Positions 25,889 through 33,250 of a stretch of DNA of 49,092 nucleotides are shown here, piece after piece; the stretch's first letter is position 1, and every line of letters begins with the position of its first letter. This DNA is from Streptomyces sp. AcH 505 (GTDB lineage: Bacteria > Actinomycetota > Actinomycetes > Streptomycetales > Streptomycetaceae), in assembly GCF_000818175.1 (NCBI RefSeq), contig NZ_JTIY01000001.1, forward strand, positions 4,693,259 to 4,742,350. The letters run 5' to 3'. The notes below the pieces were generated by a model. It was not told the DNA's origin and ran no database searches. It saw only the letters and a program-made list of their open reading frames with translations. The translations under genes were made by a program, and so were the position numbers.

Positions 25889-27577
25889 CTAGCCCAGGCG
25901 CTCCAGCAGTCCGGCCGCCGCGTCCGCCGCCACCTGCTCGCGCAGCTGGTAGTGGATCTTCTTGCCGGTCGCCGTGGTCGGCAGCGCGTCCACGAACCGG
26001 TAGGCGCGCGGCCGCTTGTACGGGGCCAGCATCGGGTGCGAGCGGCAGTGCTTCTCGCAGTCCTCGGCGGTCAGGGCGGGGTCCTTGCGCACCACGTACG
26101 CCGTGACCAGCTGCCCCCACTCCGGGTCGGGCAGCCCCACCACCGCCGAGTCCGCGACGCCCGGCAGCTCGCCCAGGATCTCCTCGACCTGGACGGGGTG
26201 CACGTTCTCGCCGCCCGACAGGATCATGTCGTCACGGCGGCCGACGATCGTGACGTACTCGTCCTCGTCCCAGGTCGCCAGGTCCCCGATGTAGAGCCAG
26301 CCGTCCCGGAAGTTCTCCGCCTCCTCGTCAGGCCGTCCGATGTAGCTGTACCCGGACTTGGGGGAGCGGACGATCACCTCGCCGATCTCCTGGCCGTCCT
26401 TCGCCGCCAGGTCGTCCGGCGCCGCCCTGCGGTCCTCGTAGACCTTGACGATCGCCACGTCGTCGTCGGTGGAGGCGCGCCCCGCGCTGCCCGCGTGCTC
26501 CGGCAGGTCCACCGGGCGCAGGAAGGTGTTCCAGAACGCCTCGGTCGTGCCGTAGCCGTTGAAGATCCGCGGGGTGAGCACCCGCTGGTAGCGCAGGGCG
26601 GCGGCGCGGTCCAGCGGGGCGCCCATGGTGACGATGCCGCGCAGCGTCGACAGGTCGCGCTCCGACCGCTCCTGCGCGTCGGCCAGCCGCTCCAGATTGG
26701 TCGGCGCCCCGATCAGGAAGGTGAGACCCCGCTCCTGGACCAGGTCGAGGACGGTGTCCGCGTCGAAGTGGCGCAGCGGCACCACCTCGCCGCCGGCGTA
26801 GAACACCGGGTTGGGGCCGCCCGCGTACAGACCGCCCCGGTGGAACCACGGCGTCATGTTGAGTGTGCGGTCCTCTGGCGACAGCGGGAAGTGCATGATC
26901 ACGTCATGCGCGGAGAGCACCTCGGTGGCGTTGTTGAGCGGTACGCCCTTGGGCAGTCCCGTGGTGCCGGAGGTGTAGAGCCGGGTGGTCTCCGTGTAGA
27001 TACCGCCGGCGGGTTCGGGCAGGGGCGCCAGGTCCGCGCCGCTCGCGGCCAGTTCGGCGAACGGTACGGAGCCCGGCAGTGGCCGGTCGTCGGGGGCGCC
27101 CGACTCGACATGGGCGACCAGCGCCGGGGTGTGCCCGGCGAGCGACAGCGCGCGGCCCGCGTTCTCGGCGACGGCCGTGTCGTACACGAAAGCGGCGGGG
27201 CGCCCGCTGTCCAGCACATGGGCCGTCTCGCCGGGCGCGAGCCGGAAGTTGACGGGTGAGCCGATCGCGCCGAGCCGCTGGGTGGCCAGATAGAGCAGCG
27301 CGAACTCGGGCCCGTTGAAGAGCTGGTACGCTACCAGGTCACCCGCCCGCACCCCGGCGGCGGCGAGCCCCGCGGCGCAGCGCTCGGTCTCGGCCGCCAG
27401 CTCGGCGTACGTCCAGCTCCGCCCGGTCGCCGGGTCGGACATGGCGGTCGAGCGCGCGTACCGGTGGGCGTTGCGCCGGAAGCCGGACCAGTACGTGAAC
27501 TGCCGCTCGAAGACGGCGCGGAAGGCGGCCGGGTCGTAGCCGGGTGGAGGGGTGTCTATCGGATCCGGGGTGTTCAT
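25889..27577 (-). CDS. AMP-forming acyl/aryl-CoA ligase at the end of the CHC cassette
   Basis: A 562-residue ANL ligase. It has RLYTSGTTGLPKGVPL, NGYGTTEAFW, LYIGDLATWDED, the hinge VGRRDDMILSGGENVHP and the terminal lysine segment TTATGKKIHYQLRE, so it should be active. It is the last gene of the six-gene minus-strand run from 36244. Three copies of the purine-rich AAGGAAC precede its ATG (27584-27610). It may activate cyclohexanecarboxylate or a linked acid for the ketosynthase encoded just upstream, or be an unrelated fatty acyl-CoA ligase; sequence does not decide. Confidence 0.85.
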   Translation of the reverse strand: MNTPDPIDTPPPGYDPAAFRAVFERQFTYWSGFRRNAHRYARSTAMSDPATGRSWTYAELAAETERCAAGLAAAGVRAGDLVAYQLFNGPEFALLYLATQRLGAIGSPVNFRLAPGETAHVLDSGRPAAFVYDTAVAENAGRALSLAGHTPALVAHVESGAPDDRPLPGSVPFAELAASGADLAPLPEPAGGIYTETTRLYTSGTTGLPKGVPLNNATEVLSAHDVIMHFPLSPEDRTLNMTPWFHRGGLYAGGPNPVFYAGGEVVPLRHFDADTVLDLVQERGLTFLIGAPTNLERLADAQERSERDLSTLRGIVTMGAPLDRAAALRYQRVLTPRIFNGYGTTEAFWNTFLRPVDLPEHAGSAGRASTDDDVAIVKVYEDRRAAPDDLAAKDGQEIGEVIVRSPKSGYSYIGRPDEEAENFRDGWLYIGDLATWDEDEYVTIVGRRDDMILSGGENVHPVQVEEILGELPGVADSAVVGLPDPEWGQLVTAYVVRKDPALTAEDCEKHCRSHPMLAPYKRPRAYRFVDALPTTATGKKIHYQLREQVAADAAAGLLERLG

Positions 27578-27583
27578 CGCGTT

Positions 27584-27610
27584 GTTCCTTCGTTCCTTGT
27601 GGTGTTCCTT
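27584..27610 (-). promoter_or_regulatory. triplicated ribosome-binding-like motif
   Basis: AAGGAAC occurs three times (on - strand at 27604-27610, 27592-27598 and 27584-27590) ahead of the acyl-CoA ligase start at 27577. The nearest copy is at usual ribosome-site distance. The others may be tandem duplication. Confidence 0.45.
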
Positions 27611-27626
27611 GTGGGCGGGGGGGGCG

Positions 27627-28877
27627 TCAGACGGCTTTCAGCACGGCCACGCAGTTCTGGCCGCCGAAGCCGAAGGCGTTGACCGCGGCTGCCCGTACCC
27701 CGGTCTTGCGCGCCGTGCCGGGCACGTAGTCGAGATCGCACTCCTCGCCCGGCGTTTCGAGATTGATCGTCGGCGGTACGACCCCGTCCCTGATGGCCAG
27801 CGCGCACACCATCGCCGACAGCGCGCCGGCGGCGCCGATGAGATGGCCGACCATCGACTTCGGCGAGCTGATCGCCGTGTCGTAGGCGTGCGTCCGGTAG
27901 ACCTCCTTGATCGCCCGGGTCTCGGCGAGGTCGTTGATCCGGGTGCTGGTGCCATGGGCGCAGATGTAGTCCACGTCGGCCGCCTCGGTGCCCGACGAGC
28001 GCAGCGCCCCGCGCATCGCCGCCACCGCGCCCGCGCCGCTCGGGTCGGGCGCGCTGACATGGAACGCGTCCGAGGTCAGCGCGCCGCCCGCGATCTCCGC
28101 GTACGCCCGGACGCCACGCGCGCGTGCGTGCTCGGCCGATTCCAGGACACAGACGACGGCGCCCTCGCCGAAGACGAAGCCGTCCCGGTCGGCGTCGAAC
28201 GGCCGGCTGGCACGGGCCGGGTCGTCGTTACGGCGGGACAGCGCGCCCATGTTGGACAGGCCGGTGAACATCACCGGCGTGATCGCCGAGTCGGTGCCGC
28301 CCGCGATCACCACGTCGGCCTCGCCCGACAGGATCAGCCTGCGCGCCTCCAGCAGGGCGTAGATCCCGCTGGCGCAGGCCAGCGCGCTCGCCGTGACCGG
28401 GCCGCGCACACCGAGGTCGATGGCGACCTCGCAGGCCGGCATGTTCGGGATGACGGACGACACGAAGTACGGGGACACGCCGCGCGGATCGGCGTGCATC
28501 AGGTCGACGGCCGCCTCGACGCCGTCCATCCCGGCGACCGCGTTGTTCAGGACGATCCCGACGCGCTCGGCGTCGATGCCGCCGTCCGCCGCGCCGACCG
28601 TGAGGCCGGCGTCGGCCACGGCCTCCCGCGCCGCCGCCACGGCCAGCTGTGAGAAGCGGGCCGAGCGGCGCTGCCGCTTGCGGTCGAAGAGGTCGGCCGG
28701 GTCGAAGCCCTTGACCTCGCCGGCGATCCCGGTCGCCATCCCCGACGCGTCGAAGCGCGTGATCGGGGCGATCCCCGACGTGCCCGCGAGGAGCGCCTGC
28801 CAGGTGCTTTCCCGGTCGTTGCCGACGGGGGTGAGGGCGCCGAAGCCCGTCACCACGACTTGCTGGTTGTTCTGCAC
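27627..28877 (-). CDS. beta-ketoacyl-ACP synthase II (FabF-like)
   Basis: A 416-residue ketosynthase. The Cys-His-His triad is intact: the nucleophile in TASALACASGIYALLEA, HGTSTRINDLAET and SPKSMVGHLIGAAGAL. It would perform decarboxylative Claisen condensation of acyl thioesters with malonyl-ACP in the cytoplasm. It sits between the dienoyl-CoA reductase and the acyl-CoA ligase of the CHC cassette, with gaps of about 47-49 bp, so probably one transcript. It may elongate a CHC-primed chain. No dedicated ACP, FabH-type starter ketosynthase or thioesterase is adjacent, so it would rely on others. Confidence 0.88.
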   Translation of the reverse strand: MQNNQQVVVTGFGALTPVGNDRESTWQALLAGTSGIAPITRFDASGMATGIAGEVKGFDPADLFDRKRQRRSARFSQLAVAAAREAVADAGLTVGAADGGIDAERVGIVLNNAVAGMDGVEAAVDLMHADPRGVSPYFVSSVIPNMPACEVAIDLGVRGPVTASALACASGIYALLEARRLILSGEADVVIAGGTDSAITPVMFTGLSNMGALSRRNDDPARASRPFDADRDGFVFGEGAVVCVLESAEHARARGVRAYAEIAGGALTSDAFHVSAPDPSGAGAVAAMRGALRSSGTEAADVDYICAHGTSTRINDLAETRAIKEVYRTHAYDTAISSPKSMVGHLIGAAGALSAMVCALAIRDGVVPPTINLETPGEECDLDYVPGTARKTGVRAAAVNAFGFGGQNCVAVLKAV

Positions 28878-28923
28878 GGCATTCCTCCTGCTCGGACCAC
28901 GATCCGGCCGTGGCTCTGAAAAA

Positions 28924-31092
28924 TCACCGGTTCTGCGCGATCCGGTTCTGCGCGCTCGCGTTCCGCGCGATCCCGTTCCGCCCGTCCCGGCCGTTCCGGT
29001 TCTGCTGTCGCGGGCTCCGGTTCCGCGCGATGCGATGCGCGGCCCGCAGCCCTTCCGCCGTGGCGCGCACGGCGTTGAGTCCTTCGGTGCCCGCGGCGCC
29101 GCCCGCCGTCTCGAACGGGATGCCGGCCGCGCTCAGCAGGGCCGCCGCGTCACGCTCCGGTTCCTGTCCCGCCGCGAGCACCACGTGGTCGGCCGCGACG
29201 AGCTGCGGCTGCCCCTCGGCGTCCACGATCCGTACGCCGTCGCGGGTGATCTCCTCGTACCGCACCCCGGTGAGGGTGCGGACCCCGGCCGAGCGCAGCT
29301 CCGCCATGACCACCCAGCGGGTGCTCGGACCGATGCCCGCGCCGATCCGGCCGGTCCGCCGCATCAGGGTCACCTCGCGCGGGCCGCGCCCCGGGCGGTG
29401 CTCGGCCCGCGTCGCCGCAGCGGTAATCCGCGGCGCTGTCAGGTCGTGCGCCGCCAGGAACTCCTCCGGTGTCACCTTCGCGTACGGATCGCCGGTCAGC
29501 AGATGCGCCAGGTCCACCGCGATCCCGCCGCCACCGACGATCGCGACCCGGGGGCCGAGCGTGTGGGGGTCGGCGAACGCCTTCGGGTAGTCGACGACAT
29601 GGGGGAGCGCCAGGCCGGGCAGCGTCGGCAGGCACGGCACGACACCGGTCGCCAGCACCACACCGTCCAGCTCCCGCAGCGCCGCGAGGTCGCCGTGCCC
29701 GATCCGGTGGCCGAGCCGCAGCGGTACGCCCAACTCGGCCAGTTCCCTGACCCGGTGGCGCACGGTCTCGCCGAACTCGGCCTTCCCCGGCACCCGGGCG
29801 GCCAGCCGGAACTGGCCGCCGGGCTCGGCCGCCGCCTCGAAGACCTCGACCTGATGGCCGAGCCTGGCCAGCGTTCTGGCCGCCTCAAGTCCTGCGGGCC
29901 CGGCCCCGATCACGGCGTACCGGCCGGCGCCGCCGGGCGCGGGCCGTGCCCGCGCCGGGAACTCCCGCTCGTACCCCGCACGCGGGTTGACCAGGCAGGA
30001 CACCCGTTCCGTGCCGAAGGAGCGGTCGATGCACGCCTCGTTGCAGGCGATACAGATGTCCACCGAATCGCCCCGCCCCGCACCGGACTTGGTGACGATC
30101 TCGGCGTCGGCGAGGAACGGCCTGGCCAGGGCGACGAAGTCGACCTCGCCGCCCGCCAGCACCTCGTCGGCCTGGGCGAGCCGGTTGAAGCGGTTGGACG
30201 CGATGACGGGCACCGCGCCGTGGCCGGCGGCCCGCAGCGCCCGCTTGATCTCCTTGGCGTGCACCGCCCAGGTACCGGCCGGCACCTGCGCCTGCACCGT
30301 GGGCACCTGCGACTCGTGCCAGCCGACCCCCACGGCCAGCGCGTCGGCGCCCGCCCCGGCGAGGGCCACGGCCAGCGCGGCCGTCTCCTCGCGGGGTGTG
30401 CCGTCCGGCACCAGATCGGCGCCGGACATCCGGAACAGCACGGGGAAGTCCGGTCCGACCTCGGCCCGTACGGCGCTCAGCACCGCGACCGGGAAGCTCC
30501 TGCGCCGCTCCGCGTCGCCGCCCCACGCGTCACCGCGCCGGTTGGTGAGCGGCGCGGTGAACTGGTTGATCAGATAGCCCTCGGAGCCCATCACCTCGAC
30601 GGCGTCGAAGCCCAGCTCACGCGCCACCCCCGCGCCCCTGGCGAAGTCGGCGACCGTCGCCAGGATCTCCTCGTGCGTCAGCTCCCGCGGAGTGACGCGG
30701 GCGAAGCGGCTGAAGACGGCCGACGGCGCGACCGGTGGGCCGCCGTCGGTGCCGGGCGCGCCGGGCAGCGCGTACCGCCCGGCGTGGAAGAGCTGGAGGG
30801 CGATCAGACCGCCCGCCTCGTGCACCGCGTCCGCCGCCCGGCGCAGCGCCGCCCGGTGGCCCGGGTCGTCGGCCATGCCGTACCCGGGCCCGCCCGCGCC
30901 GGCCGGACTCACCGCCGTACCGCCGGTGACGATCAGCGCGGCCCCGCCCCTGGCGCGCTCCTGGTAGAAGGCGGCGAGCGCGGCGCCGTCGTCGTCCAGG
31001 GTCTCCAGGTTGAGGTGCATGGCCCCCATGACGACGCGGTGCGGCAGGGTCAGGCCTCCGATGGCGCCGGGCCGGAAGACGTGGTCGAACAC
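28924..31092 (-). CDS. 2,4-dienoyl-CoA reductase/NADH:flavin oxidoreductase (AnsM/PlmM-like)
   Basis: A 722-residue two-part flavoenzyme like FadH. Residues about 1-360 form an OYE-type TIM barrel (VFDHVFRPGAIGGLTLPHRVVMGAMHLNLE, GFDAVEVMGSEGYLINQFTAPLTNRR). The cluster CIACNEACIDRSFGTERVSCLVNPRAGYE is the iron-sulfur binding part. The C-terminal half is an FAD/NAD(P) domain (YAVIGAGPAGLEAARTLARLG; VAIVGGGGIAVDLAHLL). GTG 31092 follows AGGAGAGGG. In CHC-CoA biosynthesis this family is proposed to reduce a cyclohexadiene-carbonyl-CoA intermediate. The last about 33 residues are an odd Asn/Arg-rich repeat tail. Confidence 0.87.
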   Translation of the reverse strand: MFDHVFRPGAIGGLTLPHRVVMGAMHLNLETLDDDGAALAAFYQERARGGAALIVTGGTAVSPAGAGGPGYGMADDPGHRAALRRAADAVHEAGGLIALQLFHAGRYALPGAPGTDGGPPVAPSAVFSRFARVTPRELTHEEILATVADFARGAGVARELGFDAVEVMGSEGYLINQFTAPLTNRRGDAWGGDAERRRSFPVAVLSAVRAEVGPDFPVLFRMSGADLVPDGTPREETAALAVALAGAGADALAVGVGWHESQVPTVQAQVPAGTWAVHAKEIKRALRAAGHGAVPVIASNRFNRLAQADEVLAGGEVDFVALARPFLADAEIVTKSGAGRGDSVDICIACNEACIDRSFGTERVSCLVNPRAGYEREFPARARPAPGGAGRYAVIGAGPAGLEAARTLARLGHQVEVFEAAAEPGGQFRLAARVPGKAEFGETVRHRVRELAELGVPLRLGHRIGHGDLAALRELDGVVLATGVVPCLPTLPGLALPHVVDYPKAFADPHTLGPRVAIVGGGGIAVDLAHLLTGDPYAKVTPEEFLAAHDLTAPRITAAATRAEHRPGRGPREVTLMRRTGRIGAGIGPSTRWVVMAELRSAGVRTLTGVRYEEITRDGVRIVDAEGQPQLVAADHVVLAAGQEPERDAAALLSAAGIPFETAGGAAGTEGLNAVRATAEGLRAAHRIARNRSPRQQNRNGRDGRNGIARNASAQNRIAQNR

Positions 31093-31133
31093 GTGTCTTT
31101 TCCCTCTCCTCAGTAGCTCCCCGGCAGTCGCTG

Positions 31134-31976
31134 TCAGGCGTCGCGCGTCGGGCGCGGCGGCAGCGACAGCGGGCCACCGGTCTCGGAGTGGAACGGCGGC
31201 GCGACGATGCTCAGCCCGCCGTCGACCACCAGCGTCTGTCCCGTGATGTAGCCGGACCCGGCGCCGAGCAGGAACAGCACGGTGTCCGCCATCTCCTGCA
31301 CCGTGCCCGGCCGGTTCGCCGGGATCCGGTCGAGGACGCTGTCCATCGGCGCCATGCCCTCGACCTTGTTGTAGAAGTAGTCCAGCGAGTCGGAGTCGAT
31401 GAGCCCGCCGTTGACCCCGTTGACGTTGATGCCGTACGGCGCGAACTCCACCGCCATGTACCGCACCCACGACTCGATGGCGGCCTTCATCCCGCCGAGC
31501 ATCGCGTACGTCGGATAGGCGCGGACCGAGCCGTACGACGACAGCGCGACGATCCGGCCGCCGTTGTCCATCAGCTTCACCGCCTCCTGCGCGCCCAGCA
31601 CGAAGGGCCGCAGATTCATCGCGTACGACCGGTCGAGGTGGTGCGGACCGACGTCGACGATGTTCTTGAACGCGCTCGCCGCCGCGTTCGACACGAAGTG
31701 GTCGAGCCGCCCGCAGCGCCGCGCCACCTCGTCGAACAGCGCCTTGACGCCCTCGGTCGTCTCGACGTCCGCCTGGACGGCGAAGCCGCTGCCGCCCGCC
31801 TCCTCGACGTCGGCGACGGTCTTCTCCGCCAGATCGGCGTTCTTCTTGTAGTTGACGACGACCGTGCCGCCCTGCCGGGCGAGGGTGAGGGCCAGGGCGC
31901 GGCCGATACCGCGCGAGGCCCCCGTGATCAGCGAGACCTGCTCGCTGCCGCCGTTGCCGCCCTGCTGCCTGCTCAT
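31134..31976 (-). CDS. chcA: 1-cyclohexenylcarbonyl-CoA reductase (ChcA-like SDR)
   Basis: A 280-residue SDR. It shows TGASRGIGRALALTLARQGG, the NAA motif in FVSNAAASAFKN, and catalytic YAMLGGMK, which is Tyr-x6-Lys as in FabI/FabL enoyl reductases rather than the Tyr-x3-Lys of ordinary SDRs. NVNGVNGGLIDSDSLDYFYN and the end PLSLPPRPTRDA agree in length and layout with ChcA of Streptomyces collinus, which reduces 1-cyclohexene-1-carbonyl-CoA to cyclohexanecarboxyl-CoA with NADPH. The start overlaps the stop of the acyl-CoA dehydrogenase gene (ATGA), so they are coupled. It is central to the CHC-CoA assignment. Confidence 0.86.
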   Translation of the reverse strand: MSRQQGGNGGSEQVSLITGASRGIGRALALTLARQGGTVVVNYKKNADLAEKTVADVEEAGGSGFAVQADVETTEGVKALFDEVARRCGRLDHFVSNAAASAFKNIVDVGPHHLDRSYAMNLRPFVLGAQEAVKLMDNGGRIVALSSYGSVRAYPTYAMLGGMKAAIESWVRYMAVEFAPYGINVNGVNGGLIDSDSLDYFYNKVEGMAPMDSVLDRIPANRPGTVQEMADTVLFLLGAGSGYITGQTLVVDGGLSIVAPPFHSETGGPLSLPPRPTRDA

Positions 31977-33142
31977 CGGGCCGTTCCTTCCGTGTCGTCG
32001 GCCGCCGCGCGCTGGAGCAGCTCACGGAAGACCACTGCCTTCTGCACCTCGTTGGTGCCTTCCTCGAAGCGCTGCGCGCGGGCGTCCCGGTAAACGCGTT
32101 CGATCTTCTGGGACTTCCAGTAGCCGAGCCCGCCGTGGATCTGCAGCGCCTTGTCCGTGACGTTCGTCAGCATCGTCACGGCGTGCATCTTGGCCATGGA
32201 GGACTGCAACGACGCGTCGTCGGCGCCCTCCTCGAAGCGGCGCGCCGCGTGCAGGACGAGCTGCCGCGCCGCCTCGATGTCGGCGGCGTTCTCGGCGAGC
32301 ATGAACTGGATGGCCTGGCGCTGGGTGAGGGACTTGCCGAAGGTCACCCGGCTGCGCGCGTAGTCGATCGCGAGCGACTGCGCCCGCTGCGCGAGCCCCA
32401 CACAGCTCATCGCGACGGAGATCCGCGAGGGGGTGAGGAAGCCGCCGAGGAAGACCTCAAGTCCCTGCCCCTCGGCGCCGAGCCGGTGGTCGACCGGGAC
32501 CGGCGTACGGTCGAAGGTCAGCGAAGCGTGGTCCGTGCCGGTGACGCCCATGGTGTTCGAGGTGTCCTCGGCGGTGAGCCCCGCCGCGTCGCGCGGCACC
32601 AGCAGCGCGACGGTGCCTTCGTGACCGGAGCTGCCCTCGACCCGGGCGGCCAGCAGGTAGTAGTCGCAGCGCATCCCGAAGGTGATCAGGTGCTTGCGGC
32701 CCGACAGGTAGTACGTGTCGCCCTCCCGCACCACGGACGTGGTGATGTCGGCGCCGGTGCCGTTGCCCGGCTCGGTCAGCGTGAAGGCGATCTTGATCTC
32801 GCCGGTGACCGAGGGGATGACGAAGCGCTTGCGCTGCTCGTCGGAGGCGTGGCCGTCCATGGACCGCCAGATGCCGTTGACGACGTGCACGATCATCCGG
32901 ACCGAGCCGTGGGAGCGGGAGAAGACCTCCATCAGCTCCATCCACCGCGCGAAGCCCAGCCCCGCACCGCCGTACTCGCGGGGCGCCGCGATCCGCAGGA
33001 ACCCCAGGCTGTTCAGCTCGGCCCACAGCTCCTCCGGTACCTCCCCGGTCTCCTCGATCCGCTCGGCCCAGCGTTCGCCGGGCCCCTCCACCCACCGCTC
33101 GACCTGCTCGCGGAGCTGGGGGAACCGCTCTTCTCGCGTCAT
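31973..33142 (-). CDS. acyl-CoA dehydrogenase of the CHC pathway (AnsL/PlmL-like)
   Basis: A 389-residue FAD-dependent acyl-CoA dehydrogenase. It has ELNSLGFLRIAAPREYGGAGLGFARW, IAFTLTEPGNGTGADITTSV, the domain-joining SGRKHLITFG, RSRVTFGKSLTQRQAIQFML and LQIHGGLGYWKSQKIERVYRDARAQRFEEGTNEVQ; the Glu in the last block is at the catalytic-base position of common acyl-CoA dehydrogenases. In the ansatrienin and phoslactomycin CHC clusters an acyl-CoA dehydrogenase homologue accompanies chcA, and this gene is coupled by ATGA to the ChcA-like gene. In a reductive pathway it may catalyse an isomerisation, dehydration or reverse reaction; the exact step is unproven. Confidence 0.85.
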   Translation of the reverse strand: MTREERFPQLREQVERWVEGPGERWAERIEETGEVPEELWAELNSLGFLRIAAPREYGGAGLGFARWMELMEVFSRSHGSVRMIVHVVNGIWRSMDGHASDEQRKRFVIPSVTGEIKIAFTLTEPGNGTGADITTSVVREGDTYYLSGRKHLITFGMRCDYYLLAARVEGSSGHEGTVALLVPRDAAGLTAEDTSNTMGVTGTDHASLTFDRTPVPVDHRLGAEGQGLEVFLGGFLTPSRISVAMSCVGLAQRAQSLAIDYARSRVTFGKSLTQRQAIQFMLAENAADIEAARQLVLHAARRFEEGADDASLQSSMAKMHAVTMLTNVTDKALQIHGGLGYWKSQKIERVYRDARAQRFEEGTNEVQKAVVFRELLQRAAADDTEGTAR

Positions 33143-33200
33143 GTGCTGCTTCTGCCTTCTTCTTCCGTCATAACTGAGTGGTACCCGGCCGGTGCCGGAG

Positions 33201-33250
33201 CGCGTCAGGGCTTGTCAGGGCTTGTCGGTGGTTGTCGGTGCTTGTCAGTG
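33201..33250. repeat. 10-bp tandem repeat across the stop of the fusion gene
   Basis: Five consecutive 10-bp units of the form CTTGTCRGKG (cgcgtcaggg, cttgtcaggg, cttgtcggtg, gttgtcggtg, cttgtcagtg) occupy 33201-33250 and include the stop codon of the 999-residue gene at 33245. They sit in the 102-bp gap before the acyl-CoA dehydrogenase start. Likely a slippage minisatellite. Confidence 0.65.
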
